NCBI GenBank assembly: GCA_001054945.1
Contig: JVKJ01000005.1
Coordinates: forward strand, 1,088,336-1,152,335
Length of the DNA: 64,000 nt
Reading direction: 5' to 3'
Origin: Corynebacterium falsenii
GTDB taxonomy: Bacteria > Actinomycetota > Actinomycetes > Mycobacteriales > Mycobacteriaceae
Positions 58,711 through 64,000 of the stretch are shown here, one piece after another. A program made the translations under genes and the position numbers. Below the pieces are notes generated by a model. That model worked only from the letters and a program-made list of their open reading frames with translations. It did no database searches and was not told where the DNA came from. Within the stretch, counting starts at the first letter, position 1. The number at the start of each line of letters is the position of its first letter.

Positions 58711-58783
58711 TGCGCCCGGAGGGATTCGAACCCCCAACCTTCTGATCCGTAGTCAGATGCTCTATCCGTTGAGCTACGGGCGC
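58711..58783 (-). tRNA. tRNA-Arg(ACG), copy 2
   Basis: Identical over all 73 bases to the copy at 58011-58083; CCA not encoded. The copies lie 700 bases apart in the same orientation. Confidence 0.95.
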
Positions 58784-58943
58784 TTACAACTCCAACAAGT
58801 AGCAGGTCGCTGGCACAATCCCAGCGGACCACCACAGGCGCACCACACGCCCCACAACACTGTCCGCAGCCGTTACCCCAAGCCTCACCACAAGATCTCG
58901 GGTGGCTATGTGGGCAGCTCTAGCGAACCACTACTTGTCGAAG

Positions 58944-59031
58944 TGGCGGAGACGACAGGATTTGAACCTGCGGACCCTTGCGGGTCAACTCCTTAGCAGG
59001 GAGCCCCAATCGGCCGCTCTGGCACGTCTCC
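58944..59031 (-). tRNA. tRNA-Ser(GCT)
   Basis: Class II tRNA: acceptor GGAGACG/CGTCTCC, anticodon loop CTGCTAA (anticodon GCT), long variable arm, T-loop GTTCAAATC, CCA encoded at 58944-58946. Reads AGC/AGU. Confidence 0.95.
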
Positions 59032-59211
59032 ATTAGCCATCAATGACAATCATCAAATGACCGGCTTCAGACTACACAACCCCACCCCCGCCACCAAAAT
59101 CACCCCGCGGTGCCTGCGCTGCCGGTACGTGCCGTGCCGTCGCGGTCTGAACTGCGACGACCCGTTCCCCTATCTCCCGTCGGTGCCCTCCCCGGCAGGT
59201 AGCCTGTCCTT

Positions 59212-60327
59212 ATGATCCGCGAAGACCTGAAGAATATCCCCTTTTACGTGCCCGGAAAGCAGGGCCCGAATCTGCTTCGTCTCGCCAGCAATGAGACGAG
59301 CGCGCAGCCGCTGGAGAGCGTGTCGAAAGCAATCAGCGAGGCGGCACTGGGGATTAATCGCTACCCAGATATGGGAGCGACGGAATTGCGCGAACGCATT
59401 GCGGAGTGGTTCGCACGCACCAACGCCGATTCCCCCGCGACGGGCGCGCCGACGACCACGCTGACCCGCAATAACGTCGCCGTGGGCAATGGATCCACTG
59501 CCATGTGCCTCCAATCCATCCAGGCGACCTGCAACGATGGCGACGAGGTCCTCTTCGCGTGGCGCTCTTTCGAGGCTTATCCCATCCTCGCGAAGATCGC
59601 TGGCGCTACGCCCGTGCAGGTCCCCCTCACCGCGGACCACCGACACGATTTCGATGCCATGCTCAGCGCAATTACCCCGCGTACGCGGCTAATTTTCGTG
59701 TGCAACCCCAACAACCCCACGGGCACGGTCATGACTCACCGCGAGGTCGAGGAGTTCATCGAGCGCGTGCCCGATCACATCCACGTGGTGGTCGATGAGG
59801 CTTACCAGGACTATGACCGCACCCCGGAGAAGGTCAACGCAGCCGCCCTGGTCGCCCGTTTCCCCCATGTCGCCCTGTGCCGCACGTTTTCCAAGGCCTA
59901 CGGCCTGGCGGGCGTCCGCCTTGGCTTCATGATCGGCGCCCCGGACTTCATCGAGGCCATCAATAAGGTCGGCATCCCCTTCGGGGTCAACGCACTCGCC
60001 CAGGTCGCGGGCCTCGCCAGCGTCACAGAGGAGGCGGGCCGGGAGCTCAGCTCTCGTGTGGACGCCACCATCGAGCAGCGTGATCGCGTGTCGAATAGCT
60101 TGCCCTCAGAACTGCGCACCCCGAGCCACACCAACTTCCTGTGGCTCCCCTTGGGCGATAAGGCGGCAGCGTTCAATCAAGCCCTGTTGGACGCGGGCGT
60201 GGTTGCCCGTGCTTTCCCTGGCGACGGTGTGCGCGTCACCGTCACCGATCACACGGAAACTGAGCAGTTGATTCCCGCCCTCCGCCAAGCATTGGAGGCT
60301 GTGGGCCTCGAGCCCGCGCAGGAATAG
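59212..60327 (+). CDS. pat: HisC-like/aromatic aminotransferase (Pat type)
   Basis: 371 residues, class I/II PLP enzyme. N-terminal substrate block LLRLASNETSAQPL, PLP-phosphate residues RTFSKAYGLAGVRLGF (PLP Lys), YPDMGATELRERIAEW, and NPNNPTGTVMTHREVEEF. It groups with corynebacterial Pat, which transaminates phenylpyruvate and related keto acids, rather than with histidine-operon HisC; no his genes surround it. It fits with nearby tyrA. TAGCCT 6 bases before ATG suggests a leaderless mRNA. Confidence 0.88.
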   Translation: MIREDLKNIPFYVPGKQGPNLLRLASNETSAQPLESVSKAISEAALGINRYPDMGATELRERIAEWFARTNADSPATGAPTTTLTRNNVAVGNGSTAMCLQSIQATCNDGDEVLFAWRSFEAYPILAKIAGATPVQVPLTADHRHDFDAMLSAITPRTRLIFVCNPNNPTGTVMTHREVEEFIERVPDHIHVVVDEAYQDYDRTPEKVNAAALVARFPHVALCRTFSKAYGLAGVRLGFMIGAPDFIEAINKVGIPFGVNALAQVAGLASVTEEAGRELSSRVDATIEQRDRVSNSLPSELRTPSHTNFLWLPLGDKAAAFNQALLDAGVVARAFPGDGVRVTVTDHTETEQLIPALRQALEAVGLEPAQE

Positions 60328-60375
60328 CGCTCCCCACATCATCCCCACCATCGATCTTCCGCGAGTACTCCCCCA

Positions 60376-61239
60376 GTGAGCAATCCCCACGGCATGCAGG
60401 ACCCCACGCGCATACCGCGCGTCCTCCGCGCGCTGGAACGCGCCTGGTCAGCCCAGCCAGACTTAAGTTTTCCAGAGTTCTTCGCGCGCCTGGAGCCCCT
60501 GGGAATCGCGAGAAATTCACAGGATGAGGAGCTGATGGCGGTCCTCGAGCAGCTCTCGGATCGCTATCTCTGGCGCTACGAAGGCCCAGCTCTGCGTGCT
60601 GCACCCGGCGACCCGACAGCGGACATCAGCACCACCAGTTCCCCAGCCGCGCCACCAACATCTCGCGTGCTGGTGACGGTCGAGGCCTCGACTGCCGAGG
60701 ACTCTCCCCGCCACGTCACCATCGATCCGTGGGGCGTAGCGGTGTGGAACGAGGTGGCGTCTCACACAGGGACGGTACGCAAAGCCCACCGGAAGGGAAC
60801 GCGGAATCGAGGGAACGCGAACGGCTCGGTGCAAGCAGTGTGGTGGCCCCATCGGCGAGTAGTGCGGTGCCGTCCCGGCGAGCCGCTGAAGATTGAATCT
60901 GCCGAAGGCAACGTGCACCGGCTGGGGGTGGTGCGAGAGATTCGCGTGCTTGAGGGACGGGCGCGGCCTGCAGATCCCACGTCCCTCGAGGGACGTCGGC
61001 GCAAGAATTTGAATGGCACCCGCTTCCTCTTGATCGGCGAGGATGGTGCAACGGTGCAGGTAGGGCACGACCTTTCCGTCGTGGTACCTGCTCGTCGCGA
61101 ACTGGCGAAAGAGTTATTGGCCTGGGAAGTGCTGACAACCGTTCGCATTGGCGAGGTTCTGGAGCTCACAGGTGCAGGAGGCGAGGTGCGGTCGCTTCCG
61201 GAGGTGGGAGCGCTGCAGCGGGTGGTTCAGCTGCGGTAG
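60376..61239 (+). CDS. Hypothetical protein
   Basis: 287 residues, GTG start. N-terminal helical segment (RVLRALERAWSAQPDLSFPE) followed by a Pro/Ser-rich linker and a beta-rich, basic C-terminal half (VTIDPWGVAVWNEVASHTG, GTRFLLIGEDGATVQVGHDL). No signal or helices. Lies 48 bases after the aminotransferase gene on the same strand. No family recognised; the N-terminus suggests a small DNA- or protein-binding domain but that is a guess. Confidence 0.65.
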   Translation: MSNPHGMQDPTRIPRVLRALERAWSAQPDLSFPEFFARLEPLGIARNSQDEELMAVLEQLSDRYLWRYEGPALRAAPGDPTADISTTSSPAAPPTSRVLVTVEASTAEDSPRHVTIDPWGVAVWNEVASHTGTVRKAHRKGTRNRGNANGSVQAVWWPHRRVVRCRPGEPLKIESAEGNVHRLGVVREIRVLEGRARPADPTSLEGRRRKNLNGTRFLLIGEDGATVQVGHDLSVVVPARRELAKELLAWEVLTTVRIGEVLELTGAGGEVRSLPEVGALQRVVQLR

Positions 61240-61309
61240 CTGCGTGTTGCCTCAGCGGATGGGTGATGCTGCGGGGCCGAGGGGGTTTCCTAAGCATTCG
61301 GATTGAGTA

Positions 61310-61364
61310 CTAAGAAAGACCCCGGTGGCCTATGGCTCTTAACGAGCGAAAGCTACCGGGGTCT
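61310..61364 (-). terminator. Terminator of the surface protein gene
   Basis: Minus strand AGACCCCGGT / ACCGGGGTCT perfect 10-bp stem (plus 61355-61364 and 61317-61326) with a 28-base loop, then TTCTTAG. The 61240-61467 interval holds nothing else recognisable. Confidence 0.75.
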
Positions 61365-61467
61365 AACTGTGTGGGTCGTGGGTATGAAGTTGTGTGTAGT
61401 GAGGGGCCAGGGGATGGCTAGGGTCCGCTGGAATGCGGAGCTCTAGTCTTGGTCTGGCCGGGGAGGG

Positions 61468-64000
61468 TTAGGACTCCCCGTTCTGGCGGCGGCGGGAGAA
61501 CAGGAGTGCTCCGCCGACTGCCAGGGCGATGGCTGCCGCGCCCAGCGTGATGGCGATACCGGACACACCGGTCATGGCCAGCTGGGAGCCGCGGGAACCC
61601 TGGGAAGCTCCGGTGCCGGAGGTGGTGGAGCTTGCGCCCGAGCCACCGCGGGTGGAGTTGGCTGCGCCGTTGGAAGCCGCACCGTTGGAGGCTGCGCCAT
61701 TGGCACCGTTGGTGCCGTTGGCGGTGTTGCCACCGTTTGCGGTGCTACCGCCGTTGGCGCCGTTGCCGCCATTCGTGGTGTTCGCTCCGTTGGTGCCGTT
61801 GCCACCGTTTGCGTTGTTACCGCCGTTGGTGCCGTTGCCACCGTTGTTGGAAGCACCACCATTGTTGGTGCCATTTCCATTGTTAGCGCCATTGCCACCG
61901 TTGTTGGTGCCGTTTCCGCCGTTACCACCGTTGGAGGAACCGGACGGATCGTTCACCAGGCTGCCCAGGCCGCTGGATCCTGGCTGGGAGCCATTGCTGG
62001 AGCCGTTTCCGCCGTTGGAGCTACCCGGCAAGGTGCCATTGCTGGAACCGTTGCCACCATTGGAGCTACCCGGCAAGGTCCCGTTGCTGGAACCGTTGCC
62101 ACCGTTGGAGCTACCCGGCAAGGTCCCGTTGCTGGAACCGTTGCCACCGTTGGAGCTACCCGGCAGAGAGCCGTTGGTGCCCTTCGGATCCGGCACCTTC
62201 GCGGTGATCTCACCAACCGTGTTGCCCGAAGGATCCTTGATCGTGATCGGGTAATCGCCTGGCTTTGCGTCAGCTGGTGGAGTCATCTTCACGTCGCCGT
62301 TATCAGCGATCGTGCAGGTCCAACCTGCTGGGCAGGTCACAGTGGAGCCTTGATCAACCGGACCACCCGTGTTCGGGATGGTGGTCTCAGTTCCCGGCTT
62401 GGTCTCTACAGTTCCCGGCCAGCTCGGATTAGCGCAGTCGCACTTTTCCTTCACGTAGAAGCTAGCCGTGACATCCTTCGAGGTGCCGTCAGGGAAGGTC
62501 ACCTTCACGGACACGTTGTGCATGCCCTCTGGGAGGTTGGTGGCGTCCACAGTGATGGAACCATCCTGGTTTAGGGTGACACCATTCGGAAGCGTTCCGT
62601 TTGGAGCAAACGTGGTGCCCGCTGGGAGCGGAGAACCGTCTGCGTTCTTCGGAGCCTCGATCGTTCCGGTGTTGCTCTTCTCCTTATCGATAGTGATCGG
62701 GGAGTACTGAGGAGCGTTATCGCTCTTCACAGCAACTGGAGCGTTGATGTTGTCAGAGGTGCCGTCGGGGTACTTGACCACAACTGGGATGTTGTAGCCA
62801 CCCTCTGGAACGTCAACGCCTGGAGCGACGGTGACCTTACCGGTGTTCGGGTCGATCTGTGCCCACTTGGGAGCGTCCGCACCCAGTTCGAAGGTGGTGC
62901 CGTTCGGCAGGGTCTGGCCTGCAGCGTCCTCAGGAGCGCCGCCGGTTGCATTTCCGCCCTGGTCAACGTTCACGATGTCGTTGTACTTCGGGTCGTACTT
63001 ATCAGCATCGGTTGCGCCGACACCGACAACAACCGTGTCGATGACCTTGCCGGTGGTTGGGTCAGTGACGGTGACCGTGCCCAGATCACCCGGCTTGGCA
63101 TCAGCCGGCGGAGTGACGTGGAGCTGACCCTGGTCGTCGATGGTGCAGGTCCAGCCGGCATCGCACTTCACATCAGGCTTGTGAGCCGGATCGAAGGTGT
63201 CGCCACCTGGCAGCAGCGGAAGGACGACTTCCTTACCTGGGGTGGTGGTGCCGTTGTCCCAGTTCAGGTTCGGAACCGTAGCTGCTGGCTGGTCGACAGA
63301 AACAGTGATCGTGTCAATCACCTTGCCACTCGGGTCCTTGACCTCAACTGCAATCGTGTCGCCCGGCTTCGCGTCCGGACCTGGGGTCACAGTGATGTCA
63401 CCGGTATTCGGATCAATCGTCGCCGTACCATTACCCGCCGGAACATCAACCGTCGTGCCCTGCTGAACATCGCCAGAGCCTGCATCCTTTGGAACCGTGA
63501 CTGGCACTTCTGGGGCAGTGGTAGCGGTCGTTGGCCACGTCGGTGTAGCGGCGGGCTGGTCAACAGTCACCGACACCGGAACATCCTCAGACGAACCATC
63601 CGGATACGTCACATGCACCGTACCGGTAACCACATCACCCGGCTTCGCATCAGCCGGAATAGCCACCGTCACCTGACCAGTAACCGGATCAACCTTCACC
63701 GGAGAATTCGGATCCGTCACCTCATACTTCGTACCAACCGGCATCGTCGTATCACCGGTCTGATCCAACGTCACCGAATCACCAGGCTTGCCATTACCCG
63801 CAGGGTAAGACGGATCATTCTGAGCAGCCTGATCCTCACCAACCGTGACAGTGATCGTATCGATCACATTGCCACTCGGATCCTTCACCTCAACAACAAC
63901 CTTGTCACCCGGCTTGGTATCACCATTCGGAGTCACTGTGATGTCACCGGTATTCGGATCAATCGTCGCCGTACCATTACCCGCCGGAACATCAACCGTC
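61468..64000 (-). CDS. Cell-wall-anchored repetitive surface protein, partial
   Basis: At least 844 residues; the frame is open past the right edge, so the N-terminus and signal are outside. Layout from N to C: Rib/Ig-like repeats of about 90 residues (PGDVVTGTVHVTYPDGSS, VTVAIPADAKPGD, IDTITVSVDQPAATV); a Ser/Asn/Gly linker with 15-residue repeats (GSSNGGNGSSNGTLP); an Asn/Gly/Ala-rich region; then a sorting signal LAMTGV, hydrophobic helix and RRRQ tail. LAMTG fits the LPxTG-like class used by corynebacterial sortases. Probably an adhesin or fibrillar stalk. No sortase is in the window. Confidence 0.9.
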   Translation of the reverse strand, partial: TVDVPAGNGTATIDPNTGDITVTPNGDTKPGDKVVVEVKDPSGNVIDTITVTVGEDQAAQNDPSYPAGNGKPGDSVTLDQTGDTTMPVGTKYEVTDPNSPVKVDPVTGQVTVAIPADAKPGDVVTGTVHVTYPDGSSEDVPVSVTVDQPAATPTWPTTATTAPEVPVTVPKDAGSGDVQQGTTVDVPAGNGTATIDPNTGDITVTPGPDAKPGDTIAVEVKDPSGKVIDTITVSVDQPAATVPNLNWDNGTTTPGKEVVLPLLPGGDTFDPAHKPDVKCDAGWTCTIDDQGQLHVTPPADAKPGDLGTVTVTDPTTGKVIDTVVVGVGATDADKYDPKYNDIVNVDQGGNATGGAPEDAAGQTLPNGTTFELGADAPKWAQIDPNTGKVTVAPGVDVPEGGYNIPVVVKYPDGTSDNINAPVAVKSDNAPQYSPITIDKEKSNTGTIEAPKNADGSPLPAGTTFAPNGTLPNGVTLNQDGSITVDATNLPEGMHNVSVKVTFPDGTSKDVTASFYVKEKCDCANPSWPGTVETKPGTETTIPNTGGPVDQGSTVTCPAGWTCTIADNGDVKMTPPADAKPGDYPITIKDPSGNTVGEITAKVPDPKGTNGSLPGSSNGGNGSSNGTLPGSSNGGNGSSNGTLPGSSNGGNGSSNGTLPGSSNGGNGSSNGSQPGSSGLGSLVNDPSGSSNGGNGGNGTNNGGNGANNGNGTNNGGASNNGGNGTNGGNNANGGNGTNGANTTNGGNGANGGSTANGGNTANGTNGANGAASNGAASNGAANSTRGGSGASSTTSGTGASQGSRGSQLAMTGVSGIAITLGAAAIALAVGGALLFSRRRQNGES
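61991..62170. repeat. Four 45-bp tandem repeats in the surface protein gene
   Basis: Units at 61991-62035, 62036-62080, 62081-62125 and 62126-62170, each encoding a GSSNGGNGSSNGTLP-type 15-mer. The middle two differ at only three bases, implying recent expansion and likely length variation. Confidence 0.92.
63392..64000. repeat. Large intragenic repeat, 546-bp period
   Basis: 63392-63454 and 63938-64000 are identical over 63 bases and 546 bases (182 codons, two Ig-like units) apart. The second copy runs off the edge, so a larger repeat array is expected beyond the window. Confidence 0.85.

Noticed and set aside
61991..62170. Evenly spaced 45-bp repeats resembling a CRISPR array
   Set aside because: Repeats are back to back with no unique spacers and encode an in-frame peptide repeat.

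Overview
The window looks like a chromosomal segment of a Corynebacterium with fairly high GC. Three things point there: actinobacterial gene types (a SigC-type ECF sigma factor, MurT/GatD, LppP/LprE-type lipoprotein, MT0933-type small protein), many leaderless starts with a TANNNT box about 6-8 nt before ATG/GTG, and a gene order (mrp, katA, sigC, asd-lysC, leuA, dnaQ-like, murT-gatD, recR-ybaB-dnaX, aspartate aminotransferase) that, from memory, resembles the C. glutamicum lysC region. No species is assigned. I see no prophage, CRISPR array, rRNA or complete insertion sequence.

Layout. 1-3.4 kb: end of an Mrp Na+/H+ antiporter operon (D partial, E, F, G). 3.4-7.7 kb: stress and heme block (ohr, katA, divergent sigC, ferrochelatase). 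7.8-11.3 kb: lysC-asd for aspartate-family amino acids and a membrane protein. 11.5-17.9 kb: secreted PhoD, DJ-1/PfpI protein, class V aminotransferase, FAD oxidoreductase, DoxX-like protein. 17.9-19.4 kb: gene-poor stretch with two small membrane proteins bracketed by a 78-bp inverted-repeat element. 19.4-23.7 kb: thiC with a TPP riboswitch, then leuA with a leucine-rich leader peptide. 23.7-27.5 kb: DnaQ-like/BRCT protein and the murT-gatD lipid II amidation pair. 27.5-31 kb: two divergent MFS transporters in AT-richer DNA and a lipoprotein. 31-37.6 kb: recR, ybaB, dnaX, a hypothetical gene, aspartate aminotransferase, tRNA-Ser(GGA) and the SRP RNA.

37.6-46.6 kb is an iron-siderophore island: binding lipoprotein, two permeases, ATPase, a 1199-residue protein carrying two NIS synthetase domains, and an MFS exporter. 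Two DtxR-like operators sit in front of its two transcription units. It has the layout of the C. diphtheriae ciu cluster. 46.7-50.1 kb: crotonase, GluQ-RS and Tgt. Tgt lacks its three zinc cysteines. 50-55.2 kb: FN3 protein, second PhoD, MMPL transporter. 55.4-61.2 kb: tRNA and translation genes (three tRNA-Ser in the whole window, two identical tRNA-Arg(ACG), tadA and its partner), tyrA and a HisC-like aminotransferase. 61.4 kb to the end: a repetitive cell-wall-anchored surface protein running off the window.

Functional links: DtxR ties siderophore synthesis, export and uptake together. TadA acts on the tRNA-Arg(ACG) encoded nearby. GluQ-RS and Tgt belong to the same queuosine pathway. lysC/asd, leuA, tyrA and the two aminotransferases form amino-acid supply lines, with leuA probably controlled by attenuation and thiC by TPP.
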